Source: Echinarachnius parma (lineage: Eukaryota; Echinodermata; Echinoidea; Clypeasteroida; Echinarachniidae). From it: a DNA stretch of 64,000 nucleotides. Positions 51,434-62,453 of this stretch are shown here, one piece after another (position 1 is the first letter of the stretch; every line of letters begins with the position of its first letter). A model generated the notes under the pieces. It was not told the DNA's origin and ran no database searches. It worked only from the letters and a program-made list of their open reading frames with translations. The translations under genes were made by a program, and so were the position numbers. The stretch is taken from contig JBAMJV010010544.1 in NCBI GenBank assembly GCA_037951105.1, forward strand, positions 1-64,000, written 5' to 3'.

Positions 51434-51535
51434 CCATGAAGACATCAAATTTGTCTATAGCCCTGAATGGCGTCTCTAGTCTATCAATTTCTTCAGTTGA
51501 GATGACCTCTTTCCCCCAGACATACTTCAAGATAA
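51434..51535 (-). pseudogene. Decayed copy of exon 23 (copy B, nearest)
   Basis: Starts accatgaagacatcaaattt as in the intact exon, then degenerates. Lies about 65 nt below it. Confidence 0.55.
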
Positions 51536-51599
51536 TTCTTTCCCTTGTATTGTAATCATAACTAGCATTATCATAAGTCAAAAGCATCATTATTCGTAC

Positions 51600-51758
51600 C
51601 ATGAAGACATCAAAACCGTCCATCGCCCTGAATGGTGAGTCAGTGGACTCCCATATCGCCATCAAGAGGCACACAGTTGAGAATGACCTCTCCCCTCCGG
51701 ACAAACTGCGCACATCTTTGGACATTTCGCCTGATTTGGAGTTCTGTCCTGGAGACAC
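51600..51758 (-). CDS. Copy B exon 23 with Walker B Glu to Gly
   Basis: 159 nt, open, splice sites present. The signature [14 protein letters not shown] is unchanged, but Walker B reads FRAMDGFDVFM instead of DEFD. The catalytic Glu is lost, and in the SMC family this residue is required for ATP hydrolysis. At least four decayed copies of this exon lie downstream (49957-51535). Confidence 0.75.
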
Positions 51759-51897
51759 CTATTGATATAAAGAAATATAGGTTATTGGTTATTTGTACAA
51801 ACTGTGCATCTCAGGCCAAGAAGTTATCCAATATTCTCTGTCCTTTTGACTCAATGAAAGTTATTTTGCACTGGACTATTAGCTTAAAGGGATCTAG

Positions 51898-52240
51898 TAA
51901 CATTGTCCAAATCCTCAAAATCCAATTGGAATTCTTGCGGTTCCTTCATACCTTGTTGCATTCGTATTAACAATAGAAGCAGGGGACAGGTTTTGTTTTT
52001 TTTAATTTGCCTTTCGTTAAAAAGATATTTATGATTGAAGTGTTTAGATCTTATACTATCCACTGGATATGCGTAACCGTGTACAAAGTGAGTGCAATGA
52101 GTTAGTGAGTATCCCTTTGCATTTTTGCTCATTACTCGGCCATATAACGTCCATTTAACTTGACATTTTCACACAATACCAAGTGGACATATTAGATAAC
52201 AATCACTTTTTGCACATGTCAACAAAGTTACTACATCCCT
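51898..52240. mobile_element. TTAA-type MITE, copy B counterpart
   Basis: Orthologous to 10914-11324 and in the same intron after exon 22. The right target site has decayed to ttga. Confidence 0.7.
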
Positions 52241-52427
52241 TTGAAGATACTGTCCTCCTTTTTCACACCGATATTCTAAAGTTGTGAGAAGATTGTGACT
52301 TAAAAATACCTCTTACTGGAATTATGTTGTTATTCTGACCAATCAATTAGTCTAGTTGACGGATGGGGATGAATGTAACACACACAAAAAAAATCAGATC
52401 GAACAGCCCTGTAATTTGGATTCTACG

Positions 52428-54093
52428 AATGAACCAGAACGTCAATGACGTAGCGCTCATCCGCCATCTCGCAACATCAAATATCGCAAATTTCATGTGG
52501 TACACTTTTCAACTGGTCAAAAAGTAAAAATTTGATGCCCTGGAAGGGACATTAAAACAAAAAAAATATATATATAAATTTGACGCCCCGGAAGGGACAT
52601 GGGAAAAAAAAAAAAAAAAAAATTTAAACAAAAAATAAATAAATAAATAAAATTAAAGGGATAGTTCAGTTTTGGTAGAGAGGGCGCTAGACTACTTATT
52701 TTTTTTGTGAGGTAATGAAAAACTGAATTTGAAAGAGCATAATATTTAAATAATAAAATCATCTTTGTTTGATCAAAATCGGTTCAGAGACGGCTGAAAT
52801 ATCCATAAATATAACAATTTGGAATAAAGCTGGGGCCCCAGGTTTATTAGAGAATTTTGAACCAGCCGTTAAAAATTCAAAAAAATGCTTCCTCTTTTCA
52901 AAAAGTTACAAAATAGGTATTTAAATAGTTGTTGGTTATTTCTCTCTATCTAATCACTATTTCAACAAAACATCACATGCACAATATTTTATTCAAAATG
53001 GTTGAAACCGATGAGTGTTTAGAGAGCGCCCTCTTATGTTTTAACGGCTCTTTTTGAATGATAACATGATCTTTACTACGTCATTTGTAATTTTGTGTTC
53101 CTTTCTAGTTATAACGTAATGATGCAGGTTTTGGTTACTAAAATTCAGTTTCACCAAAACTGTACTCTCCTTACCAGAACTCAACTATCCCTTTAAATAA
53201 AAAAATAAAAATTTTAAAAAAAATTTAAAAAATGAAAAAATGAAAAATTACCATAATTAATGAATGGAGAACAATTTCTAAATTCTGTGTAGAAGTCTAG
53301 TGTACCAAAGTTAGCTCTACCACATAAAGCAAACCAAATCAAAATCGGTCGAGAAATGAAGGAGAAGAAGCATTTGTTGTGATTTCGAATAAATTTGCAT
53401 AAATTACCATAGATAATGAATTTCATGATTCTGTGTAGAAGTTTTAAATCCCCCTCCTAGCCCTATCTTATGAAAGCTAGCCCTATTAGATAAACCAAAC
53501 AGAATGAAAATCGGTCAAGAAATGAGGGAGAAGCAATTTTTGTTATTTTTGAAATAAATTTGCATAAGTTACCATAATTAATTAATGGAAAAAAATTTCA
53601 AAATTCTGTGTAGAGGTTTAGTGTACCAAAGTTAGCTCTACCAGATAAAGCAAACCAAATCAAAATCGGTCGATAAATGAAGGAGAAGAAGCATTTTTTG
53701 TGATTTCTGGAATAAATTTGCATAAATTACCATAATTAATTAATGGAGAAAAATTTCAAAATTCTGTGTAGAAGTTTAGTGTACCAAAGTTAGCTCTACC
53801 AGATAAAGCAAACCAATTCAAAATCGGTCAAGAAATGAAGGAGAAGAAGCATTTTTTGTGATTTCGAATAAATTTGCATAAATTACCATAGATAATGAAT
53901 TTCACGATTCTGTGTCGAAGTTTTAAATCCCCCTCCTAGCCCTATCTTATGAAACAATCAGAATCAAAATCGGTTGAAAAATAACGAAGAAGAAGCATTT
54001 TGAAAACTGTGGACGGACGGAAGGACGGACGGACGGACGGACGGACAAACATGGCATAAGCTCATCGGGCCCTTCGGGCCGGATGAGCTAAAA
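52428..54093 (+). mobile_element. Pearl-like element, family 2, with MITE inserted
   Basis: Same head, units, ggacggacgg tract and hairpin tail as 48003-49036, but with three to four units and a 536-bp TTAA-type MITE (52657-53192) inserted in the A-rich stretch. Confidence 0.65.
52657..53192. mobile_element. TTAA-type MITE AGGGATAGTT, 536 bp
   Basis: Perfect TTAA on both sides (52653-52656, 53193-53196). Ends AGGGATAGTTCAGTTTTGG and the complementary AACTCAACTATCCCT. Inserted in a family-2 pearl-like element. TTAA duplication is typical of piggyBac-type transposition. Confidence 0.8.
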
Positions 54094-54719
54094 ACGAATG
54101 CATCCCTCCATCAAACTATTTATCGGTCAATAAAGGAGTTTAACTAATTTAGCATAATATTACAACAATATTGTACTTATTCCTGTAAAGGTATTGTGAA
54201 GCCGACATTTGTAAAGGTATGTCATGGAAAAAAATCTCAAAAATGAAGAATATGTAATTACATGTGGTCAGTTTAAGCGAGGTTTGGTTATTTTGTATAG
54301 TATTCGGTCATGCTATTGTTATTTGTGCGCGGGTCACGTAGGGGTCACGCATAGCGTTGTGGTACTTCGTGGAATCCATGTACGAACTTCCTCACTGGGT
54401 GAATACACGTGTAATGCACAATTAAACGCTACCTGTCGTTTTATTATTTTGAGGGCTATAACTCCACGAAAAAGAGATTTCAAGCTCTAATTTTTTCAGG
54501 CATGCCTTAAATGACATTTTCTTTCATATAAGACAATAACCTCGCAACTTTTGAAATTTGGCTTGCAAAAGAGGGAAGGTCCCTTTAAGACCTGAAGGGA
54601 GACTTATTAGGATTAAGATTAGGAATAGGGTTGTGGGTTAGGGTTAGATTTATGAGTGGGGTCAAGCTTGGGAGTTGGGAAAATTAAATTAAATTAAATA
54701 TGGAAATTAACAAAACCGA

Positions 54720-54825
54720 TCAATCAATCAATCAATCAATTGGTCGGTCGGTCGGTCGGTCGGTCGGTCGGTCGGTCGGTCGGTCGGTCGATCGATCGAT
54801 CGATCGATCAATCAATCAATCAATT
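54720..54825. repeat. Compound ATCA/GGTC/GATC microsatellite
   Basis: Orthologous position to 12880-12968. The motif change within one array shows slippage after point mutation. Confidence 0.8.
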
Positions 54826-54954
54826 CAATTCAATTAGTCAAACATTCAAGCTAGGTGAATGATGGATGGACACGTGGCATTAACTCGGTGAAAAATGTAA
54901 AACGAAGACATCAAAGTATAATATTAGAATGCTCACGGGGAAACTAAAACTCAC

Positions 54955-55113
54955 AGTGACAATAAGGTCGCCATTCTTGTGATCAAACTTGAGCTGTGCG
55001 TTGTAACCCCGCGTGGACATCATGGTGATGAAATTGAACTTGGTCTTCTGAGCGATGAAGCGTCTCATGTCACGGAATTCATCGTTGCGTTGCTTCAGGA
55101 TACGTTCCAGACT
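54955..55113 (-). CDS. Copy B exon 22c, intact
   Basis: 159 nt, phase 0, open, acceptor acag and donor gtgagt. Reads [35 protein letters not shown]. About eleven changes from copy A 22c. Confidence 0.7.
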
Positions 55114-55154
55114 CTGTTCAAGTAAAAACAAATAAGCAGAGGCAAATGTTTAGG

Positions 55155-55292
55155 CTAGGACAAATTTTAGCTGTCCACTGTAGCCGCGCGTCACCATCAT
55201 GGTGCATAAGGTGTATTTGGTCCGCTTGGCGATGAACCCTCTTCTGATTCTGAACAACTCGAAGCGCTGCATCGAGAACTCCTCCAGCATGC
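55155..55292 (-). pseudogene. Copy B exon 22b, splice sites lost
   Basis: Homologous to 13319-13477. Short deletions remove the acceptor at its 5' end and the last codons with the donor at its 3' end. The core still reads MQRFELFRIRR-like sequence and [10 protein letters not shown]. Confidence 0.7.
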
Positions 55293-55325
55293 AGAACTCA
55301 GAAAAACATTAAGACGCAGACTTAC

Positions 55326-55467
55326 AGTTGCAATGGTCAAATTTGAGCTGCCCATTGTAGTGGCGTATTGACATCATCCTGAGGAAAATGAGCTTTGTGC
55401 GCTTAGCAAGCCTGCTTCTCCAATCCTGGAAAGCCTTCAACAGTATCATCAGGAGACCATCCAGTTT
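55326..55467 (-). pseudogene. Copy B exon 22a, frame-breaking
   Basis: Homologous to 13537-13695 but 142 nt long: 17 nt are missing at the 3' end, so splicing it in would shift frame. KLDGLLMILLKAFQDW and NGQLKFDH remain readable. Confidence 0.75.
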
Positions 55468-56026
55468 CTATTCAAGTTTTAACAAGATTTCACAGAAATA
55501 CTCACATAACACAATTTTGACAAAATATACCCCCCCCCCCCCCAAAAAAAAAAAAATCAAACTAGGCTCATATTTGTTGTTATATCGATACACATAAAAA
55601 AGTACTTTGAAGGTAAACAAAGTATTTCTTTTTTTAAAGATTTTAAATCTAAGTGAGAGAAAGGACTCCTCCAAGTACTCACTAATGGTAAAATGTCATA
55701 ATTTTTCCTTCTAAAGGGTACCTATTGATTCCATAAGGTTCAGTGGATTAAAAGATTGGCTTTTGTTTTTCAGTACTGCCAAATATTTAGGTTGAAATCA
55801 TTAACACATAACTCTATTCGTATTTCAACAGTATTCAGCTTGGTGCATCGGATTATTAAATTATGACTTCATCAAATATTTAGGTTGAAATCATTCAAAC
55901 TTAACTCTATTCATATATCAACAGTATGCTGCATGTTGCATTGGTTTAATTACGATTTCATCATATCCCAGTCCTCATAGCAGACATGCAATACAAAAAA
56001 AAAAGCCCTGATTACTAATTTCTGAC

Positions 56027-56105
56027 CTGCATCTGTTTCTTGTGGTTGTCATACTGCTCCCTGGCATCGTTGTACTGCCTCGTGATCTCATCGGGATCCC
56101 CTTGC
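56027..56105 (-). CDS. Copy B exon 21 with 21-nt in-frame loss
   Basis: 79 nt against 100 in copy A. Reads [18 protein letters not shown], then KKQMQ at the donor gtcaga. The lost seven residues fall in the last coil turn. The frame is kept. Confidence 0.65.
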
Positions 56106-56236
56106 CTGGGTGCAAGAAAAAGGGAAATCAAATCTTTTAGTTCCGATTCAATTACATTTTAGTCAATTATTCTGAGTAAGAAAGTCTGAAGAATATCAAC
56201 CATTAGATTTTTTTTAAAAGCAAAATACACTACAAC

Positions 56237-57170
56237 TAGATGGATTGTCGACTGCGCGCAGTCGAAAATGATGCCTCCGCCATTATGCAATTTATTCATA
56301 TCAAGCCCAAATCAACATGTACACAGAATTAATTCTGTCAACTCAATTTTGATGGTACTCTGTCTTTTAGATCTTGACGTATCACAATTATGAGCTATAA
56401 GTGACCTTGACCTTTGCCGTCATGACCTCAACATCTAATGACTACAATTGTTCCCTAAGATACATTCAGGTATCAAGTTGGATTAAAATCTGATATTCAG
56501 TTCTTGAGATTTCCAATCTCAAGCTACTTTTACATATAATGAGCCCTGTGATCTTTGACCTCATGTCCCCAAAATCTAATCAGTTCATTGGCTCTCCAAG
56601 GAACATACATGTACCAAGTTTGGTCAGAATCTGTCAATCCCTTCTTGAGATAACGCGATCACGAGCTATTTTTGCATATATAATGAGCTCTGTGACCTTT
56701 GACCTTTGACCCCAAAATCTAATCAGATCATTGGCCCCCCAAGATACATACATGTACCATGTTTGGTCAGAATCCGTCAATCCGTTCTTGAGATAACGCG
56801 ATCACGAGCTATTTTTGCATATATAATGAGCTCTGTGACCTTTGACCTCATGACCCCAAAATCTAATCGGATCATTGGCACCCCAAGATACATACATGAC
56901 TTAAGTTTGGTGAAAATCCGTCATACGGTTCTTGAGATAACGCGATCACGAGCTATTTTTGCATATATAATGAGCCCTGTGACCTTTGACCTCGTAACCC
57001 CAAAATCTAATCAGATCATTGGCACCCCAAGATACATACATGACCCAAGTCTGGTGAAAATCTGTCAATCGGTTCTTGAGACGCGATCACGAGAACGGGA
57101 CGTACGGACGGACGGACGGACAACCCGAAAACATAATGTCTCCGGCTACTTCGTTGCGGAGGCATAAAAA
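56237..57170 (+). mobile_element. Pearl-like element, family 1, full length
   Basis: Head gtcgactgcgcgcagtcg, five to six internal units, ggacggacgg tract, hairpin and tail. In copy B, between exons 21 and 20. A 153-codon open frame within it (56706-57167) comes from the tandem units and is not a gene. Confidence 0.75.
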
Positions 57171-57384
57171 TAGAATATAGTAAACAAAATTCATATCATA
57201 GGAGCAATGGATTTTAAACCAACAAAATTCTCACCAAAAACACCTACTGATAATAATAGCAAGCTCGAGATGTTTATGGTGCATAATCAATTTCTGATTA
57301 CCAAAAATCAATTTCAAATACCAATAATTAATAGTAATCAATAACAAATTATTTGTTGAAAAGGGAAATTAGTTATGATCCTAC

Positions 57385-57503
57385 TTGTCTTGTTCCTTGC
57401 GGATTTTCCTGTTTAGTTGTTTGATCTCGCTGTCTATGCTGTGCGCCTTTCTGGTCACCTTCAAACGCTCTGGGTTGATCTGAATCGCCTTGGCTATGGC
57501 CTC
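57385..57503 (-). CDS. Copy B exon 20 (coiled coil)
   Basis: 119 nt, open, donor gtagga. Reads EAIAKAIQINPERLKV. Unlike copy A there is only one version here. Confidence 0.7.
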
Positions 57504-57636
57504 CTACAAAAACAATCAATAATCGATAACTTGTTAAGTGAAGAGTGGTTAACGTTACTAAGTCTTATGACCTTTTGTCTTAGTATGTCAGCTGAACTTG
57601 TTAAGAAAATCATACAGCGAAAGAAGTTTTTCTAAT

Positions 57637-57936
57637 AAAAGATAAAGCACCGATTTATTGGTATTGTTTTAATTGTATGTGCTTATTATTTTTGGATTTA
57701 AATGATTGTACAAAAGTTATTCATAAATTACAACAATCAAAACAATGAAAAACACAAGTTACAAAAACACCAAATTAAACAATAATAAAAGATAAAGCAC
57801 CGATTTATTGGTATTGTTTTAATTGTATGTGCTTATTATTTTTGGATTTAAATGATTGTACAAAAGTTATTCATAAATTACAACAATCAAAACAATGAAA
57901 AACACAAGTTACAAAAACACCAAATTAAACAATAAT
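57637..57936. repeat. Perfect 150-bp tandem duplication
   Basis: 57637-57786 and 57787-57936 appear identical (gataaagcaccgatttattg to ccaaattaaacaataata). In copy B, intron 19. Recent, or an assembly artefact. Confidence 0.8.
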
Positions 57937-58032
57937 AACTATTGGGTAAATCAATTTAAAAAATTTTTTTTTTGCATTATTGTTAAAAGATGCATTTTCA
58001 GATCTCGGTACAAAGAATAAATTCACACTAAC

Positions 58033-58170
58033 CTTAACTTCCTTCTCATGTTTGTCAGCCTCTTTCCTGAGCTCATCAATGGTCTTCATCAGGTCTCTCT
58101 TCTTGTCTTCGTAGTGCTTGCGACTAAGTTTAGCCGCCGATACCTCGATACTTGCTAGGGCCAAGTCATC
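58033..58170 (-). CDS. Copy B exon 19 (coiled coil)
   Basis: 138 nt, open, splice sites present (donor gttagt). Reads DDLALASIEVSAAKLSRK, with about three changes from copy A. Confidence 0.7.
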
Positions 58171-58285
58171 CTGAAACAGAGAGAATTTTGCATTTATCAT
58201 ATGAGCTGGACACAAGCTAAATGAGATTAACATGCAAGGAATATCATTATACTCTCACAGTTGAACAGAAATGTCAATTGCCAAC

Positions 58286-58836
58286 CAATGACCGATGACA
58301 TCTGCAGGGTTGGAAAGTTATCAACCCTAATAGACTCTTGCAGGTAAACTTTCACATTGGACCTCATTTGACCTTTGACCCCAGAATATCATGGAGGCCA
58401 ATATAGGTCATCTATCAATCATGTTTGGTTACAAACCAATGCAGGGTTGGAAAGTTATCAACCCTAATAGACTCTTGCAGGTAAAATTTCACATTGGACC
58501 TCATTTGACCTTTGACCTAATTATGTGACCTTTGACCCCAGAATATCATGGAGGCCAATATAGGGCACCTACCAATCAAGTTTGGTTACAAACAGATGCA
58601 GGGTTGGATAGTTATCAACCCTAATAGACTCTTGCAGGTAAAATGTCACATTGGACCTCATTTGCCTTTGACCTACTTGTGTGACCTTTGACCCCAGAGT
58701 ATCATGGAGGCCAATATTGGGCATCTACCGATCAAGTTTGGTCACAAACAGATGCAGGGTTGTAAAGGTTTTCAAATTTTTTGTAAGGGTCACAGACGGA
58801 CGGAATTTGGACCCTACGGTGGGCTCGAGACAAAAA
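58286..58836 (+). mobile_element. Pearl-like element, family 3, 5' truncated
   Basis: Four units and the gacggacgg/ggtgggctcgagacaaaaa end; head missing. Present in copy B intron 18 but not at the matching place in copy A, so a later insertion. Confidence 0.65.
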
Positions 58837-58869
58837 GGGAAAAGATATAGTGGAGGAAGGGGCATCTAC

Positions 58870-59100
58870 CTTTAGAGGATCAATCTGCTCGCTAATCTCC
58901 TGAAACTGCTCATCAACAGACTCATACTGTTTCTGTGCTTCCTGCAGCTGCTGGTGGGCCGTCTTGAAGCTACGCGACCTCTGCTCCACCGCCTCCTGAT
59001 TCTTGTTAATCTTAGCTTCCATCTGCTGTACCTCGGCTTCCAAGTCGGCTACGTTGGTCTCCTCCTCTCCCTCTCCCTCGTTCTCCAGCTGAGTAACCTC
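58870..59100 (-). CDS. Copy B exon 18 (coiled coil)
   Basis: 231 nt, phase 0, open. It is nearly identical to copy A (differences such as KINKNQEAVEQ and EQIDPLK). Three decayed tandem copies follow at 59172-59790. Confidence 0.7.
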
Positions 59101-59171
59101 CTGCCAAATAGATCACCATATCAGTCAATTACTTATTAATAATAATTGTTGCATATATCCATCATATTCTA

Positions 59172-59790
59172 CAGTTCTTGAAGCTGTGTGACCTCTGCTC
59201 TACGACTACTCGAAGATTGCTGATATTAGCTTCCATTGATTGTACCTCTGCTTCCTCCTTGGTCTCCTCCTCTCCTTCTCCCTCATTCTCCAGCTGAGTT
59301 ACCTCCTGTCCAATATATCAATCGATCAATCAATTAAATTGTTTATTTCACCTGCAAAATTGCTTACAATATCAGTTAATCAATGTTTAATAGTTACATT
59401 CATAATTTGTCTTCTATAGATCTTAAAGCTATGTGCTTCGGTTCTTCCACCTCCCGAAGCTTGTGGATATTAGCTTCCATCTGCTGTGCCTCAGCCTCTA
59501 AGTCAGCTACGTAGGTCTCCTCTCCGTCCTCCTTATTCTCCAGCTGAGTTACCTCCTGCCAAACAGATCACAGATCAGTCAACTATGGTTACTAGTTATT
59601 CATTCATAATTCATCTTCTACATCTTCCTTTGCAGCTGCTGGTGAGCCGTCTTAAAGCTACGTAACCTCTGCTCTACCACCTCCTGAATCTTGTGGATCT
59701 AAGCTTCCATCTGCTGTACCTCGGCTTCCAAGTCAGCTACGTTGGTCTCTTCTTCTCCTTCTCCCTCGTTCTCCAGCTGAGTTACCTCAT
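59172..59790 (-). pseudogene. Three decayed copies of exon 18 (copy B)
   Basis: 59172-59310, 59416-59563 and 59630-59790, each ending in the ctccagctgagttacctc segment. The last is least damaged but has an in-frame stop and a changed acceptor. Two match relics in copy A, which shows that they predate the segmental duplication. Confidence 0.65.
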
Positions 59791-59807
59791 GTCCAATATA
59801 TCAAATG

Positions 59808-59842
<35 letters not shown>

Positions 59843-60009
59843 TCTTTCATTCCTTTGGCTTCATACATACTTCAAACATTCCACCCACCCATTCACCTAT
59901 CTATCCAACCATCCAACCATCCATCCTCTCACCCATCCACCAATCCATTGAATCGATCAATCTATCTATCGAAATGTATTACTTCGATAAATAAAATGAT
60001 GATTTAAGA

Positions 60010-60494
60010 TAACCATTTCATACTAATAAAACATTTCAAACCTTTAACTTGTCCCAAAATTGATATTTTAAAAACATAAATCATCAAAGAGTAATGGAAC
60101 GATCCTCAAAAACCAATACGTCACTGATGCAATACTGGTATACGTTTCTCGTGAAAATCACTGTAGGCCAATCTACTAAGTAAAACCATACATGAAATAT
60201 AAACATATTAAATCATTATTTCCTTCCTATTTGCTAGCTAAAAAATAGATAAGAACACAACAATTAATATCCGCAGTAAAACAATAAAATTACCCGAAAT
60301 GTGGTGGTATATTTTGATACAATCTTTAGCAAATTACGACAAAATTGGTACCTCCGCACGTGCCTCCATAGACCCCCGTTTATGGAGCACACGCACTACA
60401 TAAACAGAGACAAAACGTGAGAGAAAATAATTTACCTCATTTACTTTGCAATTCTTAATATTCAATTGACCTAACAAGATTCCTTTACTTTAAA
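60010..60494. other. Copy-B sequence without counterpart in copy A
   Basis: Begins where homology to copy A breaks off (A about 18890). No exon, no recognisable repeat. Confidence 0.5.
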
Positions 60495-61738
60495 CAAGGC
60501 GATAGCCGTAATGTGTCTCACCAACTTGCACGCATTCATGCCAACACAGTTTGGTTACAAACAGATGCAGGGTTGGAGAGTTATCAACCATTATAGAGTC
60601 TTGCAGGTAAACTTTCACATTTGACCTTTGACCTACTTATGCGACCTTTGACCCCAGAATATCATTGAGTCCAATACAGGGTGGCCCCAAAAAAACGGAA
60701 CGGGGCACTTCCCGAAATAAAGTACCAACATGCTTATGTCCATTGGATAGGGTGTCTTTTCCAATGAAAAACGATACCAAGAACAGTAATTTTGGCCGTA
60801 TAGTTTTTGTTTTAGGACGCTGCGAGTGAGACCATGTCAGGTACCAATTTTTGTCAATTTTTACCTAGTCGGCGCCAGTTAATATGCACTCCCTGCCCGT
60901 AATACCATTGATCGACCATGCCTATTCTCTCGGCACACGGCTGAGTGCACACTAACAATGGCGTGCGTTATCGACGCTATGAAAGGCGGTATGTGCGATG
61001 TATCAAGCACTGGCTTGTTTAAAATGGACAAAAAAGAGAACCTGACATGGTGTCACTTACAGCGCTCTAAAACAAAAACTACACGACCAAATTGACTGTT
61101 CTTGGTGTCGTTTTTCATTTGAAAAGACACCCTATCCGATGGACATAATACATTTGTTACTTTATTTTGGGAAGTGCCCCGTTCCGTTTTGTTGGGGCCA
61201 CCCTGTATAGGGCATCTACCAATCAAGTTTTGTTACAAACGGATGCAGGGTTGTAAAGCTATCAACCCTAATAGAGTCGTGCAGGTAAACTTTCACATTT
61301 GACCTCATTGGACCTTTGACCTAGAATATGTGACCTTTGACCCCAGGATATCATGGAGGCCAATATAGGGCATCTACCAATCAAGTTTGGTTACAAACAG
61401 ATGCAGGGTTGGAAAGTTATCAACCCTAATAGACTCTTACCCCTAAACTTTCACATTTGACCTTTGACCCCAGAATATCATAGAGGCCGATATAGGGCAT
61501 CTACCAATCAAGTTTGGTTACAAACAGATGCAGGGTTGGAAAGTTATCAACCCTAATAGACTCTTACCCCAAACTTTGACATTTGACCCAATTATGTGAC
61601 CTTTGACCCCAGAATATCATGGAGGCCAATATAGGGCATCTACCAATCAAGTTTGGTTACAAACAGATGCAGAGTTGGAAAGTTATCAACCCTAATAGAC
61701 TCTTACCCCAAAACTTTCACATTTGACCTCATTTGGCG
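60495..61738 (+). mobile_element. Pearl-like element, family 3, 3' truncated, with MITE inserted
   Basis: Head acaaggcgatagccgtaatg; about six units; no microsatellite or tail. Interrupted at 60677-61205 by a TA-flanked mariner-like MITE. Confidence 0.65.
60677..61205. mobile_element. Mariner-like MITE, 529 bp, TA target site
   Basis: Ends CAGGGTGGCCCCAA and its complement, flanked by TA on both sides. Without it the host repeat reads ccaatatagggcatc, as in its other units. Inner arms are self-complementary over about 190 bp. No transposase. Confidence 0.8.
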
Positions 61739-62422
61739 TATTCAAGTTAGATACGGTATGATAGTTCACAATGGGTAATTGTGCGCGAACAACTGAGTAC
61801 AAAGGTCATGTGTGTACGTAAAGCGAGCACACAATCAAAGTTCTGCTGCAATAACGTCACGACATCCGAGCAGTTGAGTTCATGTAAACACAAAAACAGG
61901 TACTTTTGAAAAAACAACCTTTGAGGGTATACAGAACAACATATATATTTTTTTAATTCATCAATACAGTCTTCTTTTAAAGGACCTAAAAAATACAACG
62001 TACTTTGACACTTATTCCATAGTTGATGACTTGAAACATAGGTCTGCCGAAAAAAAATCCATGAAAATAAACACAGTAGTGATTTAAGACTAGTTTTCTG
62101 ATGCCAAATCTCACTTAGCAGCCAGTTTACGCCCCACCCACATTTAGGGTCCGGAATCGGCAGCGTGATCGACATGTGATTGACAATTCATTGGCTTATG
62201 TCATGACGCGTCATCTACAGAATTTAGTTCATTAGTCCATTCTTTAGATGACGTCACATTTTGGCGATTTAAAAGGGGCGTTCCCAGGACAATTAGACAT
62301 TTACTAATTACCCCAAAATTGATTGATTTCATGAGAAATGACTGCCAAATTCTTTTTCTTCGGGAAAAATTACATATAGAGAGCCGAATTGTGAAAATTA
62401 GGCCATCTAGACACTGTAGTTC
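61739..62422. other. Copy-B sequence without counterpart in copy A, unidentified
   Basis: A 142-codon minus-strand open frame (61747-62175) and a 75-codon one (62201-62428) show no family I recognise. Lies where exons 15-17 should be; homology to copy A resumes at about 62423. Confidence 0.4.
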
Positions 62423-62453
62423 CTTCAAGAATCAGCACAAAATCATGACTTAC

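Noticed and set aside
56706-57167. 153-codon open frame with repeated peptide units
   Set aside because: It is the tandem internal units of a family-1 pearl-like element; other copies of the element do not keep the frame.
61747-62175. 142-codon minus-strand open frame
   Set aside because: No recognisable domain, no splice context, and no counterpart elsewhere; kept only as unidentified sequence.
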